DNA of 64,000 nucleotides from Plenodomus lindquistii (Eukaryota > Ascomycota > Dothideomycetes > Pleosporales > Leptosphaeriaceae), in contig JANUWI010000001.1 of assembly GCA_025504975.1 (NCBI GenBank), positions 1,488,001-1,552,000 of the forward strand. The letters run 5' to 3'. The notes under the pieces were generated by a model. The model did not search any database. It was given only the letters and a program-made list of their open reading frames with translations, and was not told the DNA's origin. Made by a program: the position numbers and the translations under genes. This document shows, piece by piece, positions 35,177 to 46,192 of the stretch. How positions within the stretch are numbered: position 1 is the stretch's first letter; the number at the start of each line of letters is the position of its first letter.

Positions 35177-36344
35177 ATGCAAGCAGCGCAGGTGGTGGAG
35201 GTAGATTAGCACCATGATAAGGCCATACTCATGTACGTTGACGCTGACCATCCAACAGTACAATAAGCCGTATCAACTATGTGAACGACCGGTGCCAAAC
35301 TGTGGCGACGATGAGCTCCTCATTGAAGTTCGCGCCGCAGGTTTCTGCCACTCAGATTTACAGGTTCTACAAGGGCAATTTCCAGCGCCTTTACCAATGA
35401 TCGCCTCGCATGAACCTGCAGGTGTAATCACACAAGTTGGGTCAAATGTGGGCGGAACGTGGAAAGTGGGCGATCGCGTTGGAGTGCTCAATTTCAAGAA
35501 GGCCTGCGGAGAATGCGTCGGGTGTCGTCACTTCGCGCGAAAAGGAGGTCGTAAAGATCCTCGGTTCTGTCACAGCAGAGAGATGGCTGGCTTCAAACAC
35601 GATGGCGCATTCGCTCAATTCATGATTGCCGATCCAGATACGACTGTGCATTTGCCCAAGGACGTTTCATTTGAGCAAGGCGCACCGTTGATGTGCGCAG
35701 GTGTAGGTTGAACCCAGGTGGTTTTTCACTTTAGACTAACCACGAAACGCTAGGCGACGGCATGGGGTGCCCTCCAGAAGCTCAAGCCAGACGTCAAATC
35801 TGGCGAGACAGTTGGGATCGTGGGTATTGGTGGAGTTGGGCACCTAGCTCTGCAGTTCGCGAAGGCCATGGGCTTTCGTGTTGTAGCAATCGATAACCGT
35901 CCAGCGGGGCGCCAGCTTGCCACCGAAGCTACAGAGCAACTAAAGCCAGACCTGGTTGTCGACTCTTCTGCAAGCGATGCGGACGATCAGATCTTACGAT
36001 TTACCTCTGACGAAGGACTTGCTGGAATTGTAGTGTGTACAGACTCGATCCAAGCGAACACTTGGAGTCTCCAACAACTTGGGAGCAGAGGCGTCTTGGT
36101 ACCTCTGGGACTTCCAAAGGACAAGTGGCAGTTCAACTCGGACGCGATAGTTTTTCGAGAACTGACGATTCGCGGTAGCTATGTTGCTGGTGCAGACGAG
36201 GTCGAAGACATGTTCAAGGTGGTCGGAAGCTTTGGGGTCGCCTCCCATCTCACCGTGGTGGAGTTTAACGAGATTCCCACCATCGTCGATCGATACATGG
36301 AAAAGTCTATGAAGGGTCGCTTAGTTGTCAGAATCACGCATTAG
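35177..36344 (+). CDS. Zinc-dependent alcohol dehydrogenase (MDR family, ADH1-like)
   Basis: NAD(P)-dependent oxidation of an alcohol or reduction of an aldehyde. Exons 35177-35200 (24 nt), 35259-35702 and 35754-36344, 352 aa, the standard ADH length. The tiny first exon encodes MQAAQVVE and joins to YNKPYQLCERPVPN, the classical MDR start; a start at 35214 inside the intron gives a non-family N-terminus. Catalytic zinc ligands Cys38, His59 (with Glu60) and Cys154 are present. The structural zinc lobe CGECVGC...FC is present. The nucleotide site GIGGVGHLA is intact. Its stop is 307 bp before the amidase start, and the gap carries three TTGGRG-type words. Confidence 0.92.
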
Positions 36345-36651
36345 GTAAAAGAGCCATCTCCGACGGAAGTTGCACTCGTTACTTTGTTCATCCAAGTGAC
36401 GCGTAAATGCGTACCATGGTGGGTGTTGGGGTCAGTTGGAGGCGTACCCACGTTACCCCAAAATCGTCGTTAGTGTACGCGATTGGTCAAGGATCGTGAA
36501 GAAGTGGATCTGTTGGTCTCGGTATGTATGTATATTCACACGAGTCAGGTATGGGCTAATGAAGACGTTGACTATAACAGTTGGCGTCCAAGATTGTTAA
36601 CACCACATCAGTGTCGCTCTTGGTTCTGCGTTGCTTCGACCATTCCACATA
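36345..36651. promoter_or_regulatory. Amidase upstream region with clustered Adr1-type words
   Basis: 307 bp containing TTGGGG (36426-36431), four bases, TTGGAG (36436-36441), then CCCCAA (36456-36461, opposite strand). All three lie within 36 bp, about 200 bp before the amidase ATG. Proposed target of the nearby zinc-finger regulator. Confidence 0.5.
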
Positions 36652-38337
36652 ATGTCTGTCTTCTTTGATACCCCTCTGAGGTTCGTTACATTGCTCATTG
36701 ATAAAAAGTGTTGCATCCTATACTAACTTGTTGTCAGCGAAGATCTTGTTCCCGAAGGCGAGGCGGAGTTACTTTTAGCCAACATTGGAATTGACAACGG
36801 AATTTTGCCACACGAATCGAACGACTACCGTCAGCTGCTTGCAGCAGTGCACGATGTTGCTGAGCATGTACTGGATCTCCCGGACTATGTCATAACTCCA
36901 GATGTCGAAAAATATCCCAGAAAGAACATCATTCGTCCGTCAGAGCAAGACCAAGACTATGGCAATGCATGGGCTCACAAGTTCGACATCCGTGGGAATC
37001 CCAGTGGGAGGCTTCTTCAGGGCAAGACTGTTTGTTTGAAAGACAACGTTGCTGTTGCTGGCATTCCACAGTTTTTTGGTACAGACGCGATCGAAGCCTG
37101 GACGCCGGAAGCTGATGCTACGGTGGTCACGCGGGCGCTGGACGCTGGGGCAGACATTGTAGGAACAACTATATGCGAAAACTTCTGCAATTCAACATCT
37201 TCATTCACAAGTGCTCAAGGTACGGTTCACAACCCGTACGCTGTTGGCTACTCAGCTGGTGGCAGCACATCCGGTGGCTCCGCACTAGTTGGCGGTGGTC
37301 TGGTCGACATTGTAATCGGGGCTGATCAGGGCGGAAGCATACGCGTGCCAGCGTCGTTTTGTGGTTGTGTGGGACTCAAGCCTACTCATGGGCTTGTACC
37401 GTACACCGGGCTTTCAAGTGGCGATGCGATCAATGACCATGCTGGTCCTATCGGTAGAAATGTCCAAGACGTCGCCCTGACTCTCGACGCGATAAGTGGA
37501 AGAGATGACTACGATGACCGGACCTTAGGCGCGCCTCTACACGGCTCAACGAGATACTCAGAACATCTTCAAAGCTTCGTTGCAGGTATGAGAATTGGTA
37601 TACTTACCGAAGGGTTTGAACATCGACTTGTGAATGGCGATGTCAAGAGGCTGGTATTGAAGGCTGCGGAAAGTTTTGGAGAACTATCTGCCACCGTAGA
37701 GGAAGTCTCCTTACCGCTACATCTTGAAGGACCTGCTATTTGGACGATACAACAACGTATTGCAGGTACACTGGGCCTACTGGGGCTCTCGCATGGAAGA
37801 CGAGGTCTACTTTCAACAGCCTTCGAAGCTGCGAGGCAGCCATGGACGGATGAATCCTTCAAGAGGCTGTTTCCTTCTACCAAAAACACCATCATCAACG
37901 GCCTCTCCCTCATGAAGAGTTATCCTGGTCTTTACGCAAAGACGATCAACATCTCACAGCGATTACGTGACGAATACGAGAAGCTGCTGCAGACGTACGA
38001 CATAATTGTAATGCCAACGACACCATGTGTGGCTCCACGAAATTCGGATTGGAGGCGAGGAGATGCGCCGATGGATGCGCTGAAACCAAGCATGGGCTTG
38101 ACGATCAACACGGCAGTCTTCGATGTTACCGGCCATCCAGCCATGACTATCCCAGTGGGGTTTGCGCCATCGTCCGAAGACCCTCATGTTCGACTTCCGG
38201 TGGGTATGCAGATGGTTGCTGGCTTGTGGCAAGAGCAGAAGCTACTTAACGCGGGACTCGCATGGGAGAAGGCACACAACTGGAAGGATATTGGGGGTGG
38301 AGATGTCCAGGAACATAAGCTAAACACCAAACTATAA
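36652..38337 (+). CDS. Amidase (amidase-signature family)
   Basis: Hydrolyses a carboxamide to acid plus ammonia or amine by a Ser-cisSer-Lys triad. Exons 36652-36680 and 36738-38337; the 57-bp intron has a TACTAAC branch point. 542 aa, typical length. The catalytic Lys is in VCLKDNVAVAG (about residue 109). The cis-Ser is in SAGGSTSGGSALVGGG (about 180-190). The nucleophile Ser is in GADQGGSIRVPAS (about 207). No signal peptide, so cytosolic. The start exon gives MSVFFDTPL-SEDLVPEGEAELL. Substrate cannot be told from sequence; context (permease, ADH, SDR, NodB hydrolase) suggests use of an amide or amine compound as nitrogen or carbon source. Confidence 0.92.
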
Positions 38338-38657
38338 TACCAGAGGAAGCAGATAAAGGATGAAATATGATCACGCTCGGTCTGTCTGAAAGAAGAGTCA
38401 TCCTCAGCGTAGTGTTCATCGTGATCGTCCCGATTTGAGCCGACCATGCGTTCGATTTGTAAAAGAAAGCTGTCCATAATGCCCAAGAAGAAATTAGTGC
38501 GCTGATGTCACGTTCTGCGGTGTATCCCTTGCATCATGGTGGGTTAATTTTAATGCAGCAGTGTCAGAGCTCTATTGCGGGTCTTTCACGCGTGTTGTGG
38601 CGAAGTGATGTTGACGTGAGATAGTGGGCAATCACGCTGGGTGTCATGATTTGACTC
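38338..38657. other. Convergent intergenic space, 320 bp
   Basis: Between the 3' ends of the amidase (+) and the SDR (-). Nothing recognisable. Confidence 0.5.
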
Positions 38658-39571
38658 TCAATTTATTGTGTAGCCACCGTCTACAACTAGTGCATGACCT
38701 TGTATAAATGAAGCCTGCGGAGAACATAAAAACAAGACCGCGTTAGCGACTTCGTCTGGCGTACCCATCCGTTTCATAGGGGCAATATCGATGGCAGGCT
38801 TCAGGGCTTCTCGCATCTCCGGAGACCCTTGCGTCATTGGCGTCTCAATAACACCCGGACAGACACAGTTGACACGGATGCTTTCCTGAGAGTAGTCTAT
38901 CGCATTTGCTTTGGTCATGTTGATGATTGCTGCCTTGGAAGCACAGTATGCAGCTGCGATCTCGCGTCAGTATAACGAGAAGTCGACGACAATGACACAT
39001 TTGCTTACCTGCCCCCGATCGTGCGACGATCCCCAACTGACTTGCAATGTTGACAATGGAACCGCGTTGCTGGGGTGTTTCTGCTGAGGGTTGCTGTTTA
39101 AGCATGTTCCTCAGCTGAGCACGAGAACTCAGCCACGATCCGCGGTAATTGATGTTGTTCAGGCGGTCGAATGCTTCCATGGTCATGTCTGTCGCCTTTA
39201 CTGTCTTTCCTCCTAGAACACCTGCACAGTTCACACCGTAGTCCAGCCTCGAAAACTTTGAAAACGCTTCATCAGTGAAGGCATCAACAAAGGCTTGGTC
39301 TGCGACATCTCCAGCCCTACTGAAGACTTCAATAGACGGATTGACAGCCAGTATGTCATCTTTCGTCTTCTGAAGAGTTCTGGCATCGATGTCTGTTATG
39401 GCAATTTTCGTACAACCTGAGCGGGCAAGACCCTTTGCGACCGCATTGCCAATGCCTAATGTTTGGTTAGCGAATGGACATGAAACATGTTGCCAACCTT
39501 CTGACTATACCTGTTCCTCCGGATCCAGTGACTAATGCTGCACCGAGCAAGCGAGTTGTGAGAGATGCCAT
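38658..39571 (-). CDS. Short-chain dehydrogenase/reductase (classical SDR)
   Basis: NAD(P)-dependent oxidoreductase. Exons in coding order are 39571-39511, 39455-39009 and 38953-38658 (two 55-bp introns), 267 aa. The cofactor motif TGSGGTGIG is formed across the first splice. NNAG is replaced by NCAGV, Ser lies in NIASQ, and the catalytic Y172-CAS-K176 is formed at the second splice. The C-terminal PMKRMGTPDEVANAVLFL...VDGGY is typical of FabG-like enzymes. Shares a 367-bp divergent promoter with the regulator gene, which suggests co-regulation. Substrate unknown. Confidence 0.92.
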
Positions 39572-39938
39572 TGTGATGTCGGTTCAGATCCGGTGATCCT
39601 CGCTCATCTATCACACGTTACAACTGATCGCATCTACTCTACTAAAGCGATATGACTACTCGGGTCTTGGCGGCTCTGGTTCGATTAACATGAAACTCGG
39701 ATGTAATCCCTTGGCCAGGACCCTTGATTCCTTGGAGAGAAACATGGTAATGACGATATTTTGACGGGGTGGATGAATGCGGACTTACTCCAAAGCTCGG
39801 GGTAGCTCTTATCGGCTAATTTAGGCAGGGCCGATTGCCGCAGCGTTAGGGCCTGCGATTCTCATCGTGTTATCAACTCCGAGCGCCCCTTCAAGCTCCA
39901 CTCTGCCTCCAACATGCTCCAACCTTTGTAAAAGGGTC
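39572..39938. promoter_or_regulatory. Divergent SDR/regulator promoter with four Adr1-type words
   Basis: Words on either strand: TTGGAG at 39732-39737, CTCCAA at 39788-39793, and a tandem pair CTCCAA-CATG-CTCCAA at 39907-39922, ending 17 bases before the regulator's ATG. The pair has the same 10-bp period and 4-base gap as the pair upstream of the amidase. Autoregulation is inferred. Confidence 0.5.
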
Positions 39939-42542
39939 ATGCACGGCCACACTTGCAGCTATTGTTCGCGCAGTTTCAAGCGTGCGGAGCACCTTCTGAG
40001 GCATATTCGAACCCGTTGCGTGACTCCAATTCCTGGTCTCAAACGGCAAAGACTAACGATAGCCTAGATACGAGAGAAAAGCCATTTCAATGTCACTGTA
40101 GCGCGGCCTTCACTCGTCGTGACCTCCTGACTCGACATTGGCGCATTACTGGCCATGGTGACAGACCTCCAACTATTGAATCTACATCATCATCAAATGC
40201 CGAGTCCGGACCAAGCAGCGTGCCTCAACATCGTCGAGAATCATCACAGTTGGAGAGCTACCGTACTTCATCAATTGCTAGACCTAACGCGCACCATTTC
40301 GATCCCATAAGCGATGTGAGCATTGCGAACGGCCTCGTACAGCTTTCCAACGGTCAGGTTGGACCCGAAACTACAGCTCCGGTGGCTGTCTTCCAGGAAG
40401 GACAATTAAGCCTTGAGGCCCAAGGTCAGTGAGCAGCCATCTTTAGAATCGTGTTGAGTATATGTATATGGACTCATCACATCCACAGATGTAGTGCACA
40501 ATCCATATCTCGACGAAGGCTTTGAGGACTTCCGTGACTTTGTCAACTTCATTGATGGCGTCGGACTATCTGCACAATGGACACCGGAGTACGACATAGA
40601 TTGGCTTCGTGTTGCGGGTGGACATCATGAGTCTGTACGACAGTCCCGGGAGCAGACTGCTGCTCAATCTCCAGGTGCAGAAGACATTGGTACGCCTTTC
40701 AGCACGTGGCTCCCATCAGCTCCGGCCGATGACGAAGTACACTTGAGATCCCAAACGAGTGACGATCATCGTGAGCAACGGACACGGAGTGGCACATACA
40801 ACGTGACTGATGACTACCGCAATTTCTTGGTCTCCTTGCTTGAAAGCTTCCCTTCACCAATCTCTAACTTTGAGATCCCCTCACGGCACGCTCTTACACG
40901 CTACATCACGGCATTCTTCTCTGGCTTCCACTCACACTTCCCTTTCATACACGAGCCGACCTATAAGCCGTCATGTTCTCCATTAGAACTTACGCTAGCG
41001 ATGTGTGCCGCCGGAGCGCAATACTGTTTCGAGCGCCGAAGCTCGGAACGACTATTCCGTGTTTCCAAGGCGATTGTTTTTGAACGACTGCGCCAAGAGG
41101 AGGCATACTTCGGTCCTCAAACACTGGCTTTCATCGCATCAACTGATATACTCTCCCCAGAGGCTCCGCGAAGGCTGAGACGCTCAGGGCCGTGGACCCC
41201 TCTTGATACGGCGAAGACTCTTCTTATTCTCGTGGGATTTGCTACCTGGGAAAGAAAAGACTTACTCCAGCAGGCATTTGCACTGCGTGGTCTACTTGTC
41301 CAATGCTTGCGAGACAGTGGCCTTCATGAGGAGGCTGTAGCCCAGACCGCCAGTACCTCCAGATCCGTTAAGTGGGACCAGTGGGTGCAGAGAGAGTCTG
41401 TAAGTACTTCGGAATTGCTTTTGAGTGCTAAATCAAACTGACTCTTGATCCACTTATTAGTCGAGACGGACCAAACTCGTGTCATTTTGCTATATAAACG
41501 TTCACAGTATCGCGTACAATATACACCCGTTGCTGTGGGCCAGTGAGCTGCACTTGAGACTGCCATGTGGTACGCCAGAATGGAGAGCTTCAAACGCTAC
41601 ACAATGGGCGGCTCTACAACGCGAAGGCAAACAAGATCAAATGCTATTCCAAGACGCACTGTCGATCCTTCTCCACGGGACTATGAGCACATCCTCTGTC
41701 CATCCAATTCCAAGCCCGATTGGGAACTACATCCTACTGCATGCTCTCTTGCAACGCATTCACGTTGTCCGCGAGCTAGCGTTTCCAGCAACGGCAGTTA
41801 CTACCATATCGTCGACGGAACTGCAGACGATTGGTCGTGCTCTTCATTCGTGGACTTCATTGTGGCAACAAGCACCTGAATCAATGCTGGATCCCAATAA
41901 CGAAAGTGGTCCCATACCGTTCACCTCCAGTGCCCTGCTCGTTGTGGCCTATATTCGCCTCTCCCTCAACGTCGGCTCACATCGCCATCTAGAGTCGCGC
42001 GACCCTGACATTATCGCTGCTGGCTTAGCCCGCATGCCTGATATCGAACGCAACGACAACCTTCTATCTGCTCTGCTATACGCCACACATGCATTGAGTA
42101 TCCCTGTACGGCTCGGAATCGATCGTGTGGCTAGGAGCCAAGCCTTCTTTTGGAGTGTTCAACATGCGATCTCCAGCTTCGAGTGCGCCATTTTTTTGGG
42201 TAAATGGCTGTGCTCACTCCCGCGACCGGTGCAAGAGGATTCTTTGAGTCGATCAGAGCATCGCATCCTCCATTGGGTTCGCTGCATCATCAAAGAGGTA
42301 AGCGAATTTTACGACCAGACTACTGAACATGTTCACAGCTTACTATTGCCCAGGCATACGCTGTCGTAGACTTTGAAGATCTTGATGTCGATGATGAAGA
42401 TCCAGAAATCACAAGCGAACCTTTTCAGCTCGGCCTCGCTGTCTTGCGAATTTGGTGCCGTTTCTTCCGCGGTAATACGCAGTGGCAATTTGTCGTCAAC
42501 CTGGGTTTGAGCCTAGAAAGGTATATGGCGACCATTACTTGA
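39939..42542 (+). CDS. C2H2 zinc-finger transcription factor with fungal_trans domain (ADR1/AmdX-like)
   Basis: Exons 39939-40014, 40068-40424, 40489-41399, 41461-42297 and 42354-42542, 789 aa. The first splice completes finger 1 (HIRTH-TREKPF linker), giving two adjacent C2H2 fingers with recognition helices KRAEHLLRH and TRRDLLTRH. Yeast Adr1 has RQEHLKRH and TRRDLLIRH, so a TTGGRG-like site is predicted. The fungal_trans-like domain starts about residue 270 (FFSGFHSHFPFIHEPTYKP). The start MHGHTCSYC has G at -3 and is the first ATG in frame. Lies at the end of the catabolic block and divergent from the SDR. AmdX of Aspergillus, an ADR1-like factor that controls an amidase, is a functional analogy, not proven orthology. 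Confidence 0.88.
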
Positions 42543-42875
42543 GAGCTCTGTAGGTGCTAAAGGATGTGTGTCATCTAAGAAACCGGTCTGCCACACGATG
42601 TTATATAGAGGTACGAAAGAGCTTATGAGAGTCTCAGTCCCAGGCGCACTCTTCACAGGAATTTGTACAACGTAATACTGGATAGATAGTGTTCTCACAA
42701 ACATACTTGTATACGTCACTCACGATCGAAGGTGTGAGCTCGAAGCCCTAAACCGATTAGTCCTCTTCACGCTACTTGGCAGATTGACAGCTTCAGCTCT
42801 TGGAGGAATGATAACCCAATATGATCGAGCTCTTTGACCCGTAATTTGATCTTGTATACAAATACACTTAACTCC
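42543..42875. other. Convergent intergenic space, 333 bp
   Basis: Between the regulator's stop and the polygalacturonase stop. If the polygalacturonase were read in the shifted frame after its last intron, translation would run on into this space. Confidence 0.45.
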
Positions 42876-44322
42876 CTACTGGAATTTGCCATCGCAATCG
42901 AAATTGCCGTTGGTCTTAAAATTACACAGACTGGGCACACCGCCGTTCGTGATGGCAACATCGTTGATAGTGATATTGCTGCAGCTCTCGCTTCCACACA
43001 GGATGTAGTAGTTCCTGCCTTCCTCGGTTGCGGTTCCGGTGATGTTGCGCATGACGATGTCCTTGATGATGACTCCGTTCGTTGGGTTGCCAGTTGGACC
43101 TGTAAAATTCAATCAGTATGCGTGTCAATGTAATTCAGGACAGGGCAAACATATCCATTCAAGTAATCTTGCTGTATGTCGATACCGTAGGTGGAGATGT
43201 TCTCGAGACGAATGTTCTCGTAGAGGATGTTCTGAACAAGACCGGTGGTGTTTTCGTTTGACTTGATGCGCGCGCCGTTTTCGGCGTTGAGGACCACGGA
43301 ATTCTTGAATTGAACATTTGTTACGATGTTGTCTAAGAGGACTCTGTTAGCTGACGAAGCTCTCTAGTTGCGGTAGGGTGCGATAGGGTGCGATGCGGTG
43401 GAAACGCGGTGAACGTACTAGCTTTGCCGCCGATGGAACCAATTGAAAGACCATGGGAACCGTTGCAGTACATATTGTTGATCAAGATGTTGTTTCCGCT
43501 GGTCACAGCGACACAATCGTCCTGGTTGATAACTATGCTGTCGCGCACGACAGTGTTGTTACTGGAGGACACGCCAAATCCTGTAAGATGTAGAATTAGC
43601 GTTGCCCAAGTCGCCAAAGCTTCATCATTATAACTCACCATCACTGTTGTGAGCGGCAGCCAGACCATTGGAGCGGTCGTTGGGCGCATAGCCAGCGCTG
43701 TTGTTTAGCGTGATGTGGTGAACATCAAGTCCATTGCTACCGCCGATACTGAAGCAATGCACTGGGTAGTTCTGGATGTAGATGTCGTGTACTGAACTGT
43801 TACCGAGCATCTTGCTAAGCTCAATAAAGTGGTTTGGCCTGGTGAACAATGAGCTTGAATCAAGAGCAGGCGTTCATCAGACTTACTTAGCAACACCTCC
43901 ATTGCTTCCAAGACCATCCCACCAGGCCTGGCCGTTGCCATCAAGCACGGCATCCTTTGTGGCTGTAATCTCTACATTGGTTCCAGCAACCTTGATGAAA
44001 GCGTAGTTTGCATCGGCGTATTCCCAGAAAGTCCTTCCTGCGAATGTGACTTTGGAACCGGCCTTCAGCTTGCTCAGGTCAATGGTACCATTGCCAGGAA
44101 CAGTAATTCCATCAAGGGTGATGTTTGTGCAGGCGGTGACAGCAGCCGGAATTGCGGCGTATGTCGTCACATGGCATGCATCAGCGGACGCTGTTGTTGC
44201 AGGCACTGCAGCGGTGTATGCTCCAGTAGCGAGGGCCAATGGTAAAACTTCTAGACATGACATTAGTAGATGCCGTACGATAGGAAAGGCAGAGCCTCAT
44301 GTTTCGTACCGTTTGACCACAT
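42876..44322 (-). CDS. Endopolygalacturonase (GH28), last intron donor defective - possibly broken
   Basis: Secreted pectin-degrading enzyme that hydrolyses alpha-1,4-galacturonan. Exons in coding order: 44322-44310 (13 nt), 44250-43887, 43838-43639, 43580-43419, 43332-about 43151 and 43099-42876; about 381 aa if intact. An N-terminal hydrophobic signal (VLPLALATGAYTAA) is present. Active-site motifs: NSDGF, NQDDCVA, GSHGLSIGS and RIKS. The C-terminal part PTGNPTNGV...ILCGSESCSN is present. After DIQQDYLNGY the only GT donor (GTTTGC, 43150) is phase 0, whereas the acceptor at 43100 needs one carried base, so the frames do not join. Either a two-base loss damaged the donor or an unusual donor is used. 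Confidence 0.85.
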
Positions 44323-45250
44323 GATGAAGATTTAAGTCAAAGTAGAGCACGAAAAGATGATTCACGGAGATTTTGGACCTAATGCACATATATATACGAC
44401 TTGCCAGACTCCCTATGGTCCGCACCATGCATACAATCCCCTCGGACTCGAGCGTGCGGCCACACCTCTCGCCACGCAATCACTCGACCATACGGCACAT
44501 ACCTTGCGGTTTGCCTCAAACATCCGTCATGCATGCCCAGAGGTCCAAGCATCCTAAGCACTACGGCCAAGTAGAGTCAAGCCTCCATAAGGAATTGACA
44601 GGGACATGTTCCCGCCCCACCCCCGGGCAGTTGGGAGATGAAAACTATTTCAGGGATCGACTCGTCTGAAACACAAGCCGGACGCCACGATGCAGCCGTG
44701 CTTCCATCAAGAACATTCAATATCCGGGGCACTCTCCCCATGTGACATTTCGATTGGCTGTGAGTCTGTGACATGACGGGTACATGAGTTTGTCGTCCAA
44801 GATCCGGGGAGCGCAGCATTGTGTGCGGAGAACCCAGGTGCAAGTGCGGAGAATTCTAGTTCCTCCACTCAGAAACGAACAGTCTGCCTTTGTCCGTGGC
44901 GGCTTTTTGTTGTGTAACGAACAGGTGGGTCAGACAGTCAGGACCGAGAATATATGATAGATCGGCCAGACTCCAGAATTGCAGGAACATGTTTTCATCA
45001 GAACGCCAAGCATGAAACATTGTGCTGTTTTTCGGTGGTATCTCACTACCTAGCGCAAAATAGACAAAGCCATAATCCTGCACTGTCCGTACGCACCTCA
45101 CATGCTCTCCGCCCTATTTTGATTGTTGAAATAATGTACTCATTTGATCGGCCCAACGGCAGCTACTGTTTAGCACTCCACACGTCCTAACATTTCGCTG
45201 CAGCGCTCGCTGTACACTCTGGGTTCTTGCAATGCCCAATGTACATATCT
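44323..45250. other. Intergenic, 928 bp: polygalacturonase promoter side
   Basis: Between two - strand genes. Several short overlapping ORFs on both strands, none with family-like sequence. I saw no TTGGRG words, so this promoter does not look part of the neighbouring regulon. Confidence 0.5.
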
Positions 45251-46192
45251 TCATGTACGAGCATCAGCTATCTTGAAGAAAATGGATCCATCGTAGACGC
45301 CGCGGATGTCCTCTTTCCGCAGCCGACCATCCTGCGGCCAAAGCAAAATGTACATTGCAATCCCTAGATTGTATGAGTAATCATGGCTCTATGCACGCAA
45401 TCTGAAACAGAAACGCAAGATCTTACATTCTAAGCCGCCAGCAAACCAGCCGAAGAAGTCATTTGCACAACATTGTCCTCTCCACACGTCATACATGGTC
45501 CGCCACGTAAGATAGTCTTTGCCTTCGGCATACTTGCGAAAGATGGCATCAAATCGCTTCGGGTCCAGCTCTGCATCCAGGTCGTATGCGCCCGTAGTAC
45601 TTCCGTGTCTGCAACAGTCGATTTTTTCGAGATTGATGGCTAGCATGGGATGGGGCATCCAGCTTGTTTGCGTACTGTAAGAGGAGCACATACACATTGT
45701 AACAGCAGCCCATAAACACAAGGCAACGTTGAACCCAAGTTTGCGGAAGCCAACGAAGATGTCCCACGGATATATCAGGCCATCGTGATCAGCATCCCAG
45801 AAGTCGCAATGACGTTGAAGGGCGCTGCGCTTCGTGTTCGTGCTGGTGTTCTGGTATGGACATCCCGATGTCTCGGTGCTCCCCTTGGGCACTTGTGTTT
45901 GAGGGGAAGCTGGAGACATCTCGACATCGTCTTCTGCCGTCCTTGACAATCTATTGCTCTCGAAAGATTGTTCTCCGTTTGAAGCAAGAAGGCAAATATC
46001 TCCAACGCCCGGTATCCAGTCGTTCACACCGCCCACATCACCGTTGTCGTCCTGATCCAATCTGGCTGGAACCTTTCGAATCGAGACCTCGCGCGAAGGT
46101 ATGTCTTCATCTCTTGGCTTGCTCTTTTCAGGGGATTGCCAGGTTACGGCGACAGGTGCAGACGTCTGGCTGGACTGAACACGAGAAGGCAT
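45251..46192 (-). CDS. Caleosin-family protein (putative peroxygenase)
   Basis: Haem-dependent, Ca2+-binding lipid-droplet or ER protein that oxidises fatty acids with hydroperoxides. Exons in coding order are 46192-45427 and 45363-45251, 292 aa. The splice gives GGLEWIAMYILLWPQDGRLR, joining to the usual C-terminus EDIRGVYDGSIFFKIAD. The EF-hand is FWDADHDGLIYPWDIFVGF. The conserved His residues are in LQRHCDFWD and CCRHGS. A hydrophobic stretch (FNVALCLWAAVTMCMC) followed by WMPHP fits the membrane/proline-knot part. The N-terminal about 130 residues are Ser/Pro-rich, longer than in most members. ATG 46192 is the nearest family-like start; upstream in-frame ATGs would add a hydrophobic leader. 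Confidence 0.85.

Noticed and set aside
35214..35258. Start at 35214 for the ADH
   Set aside because: Lies in the intron; the 24-nt exon at 35177 gives the classical MDR N-terminus in frame.
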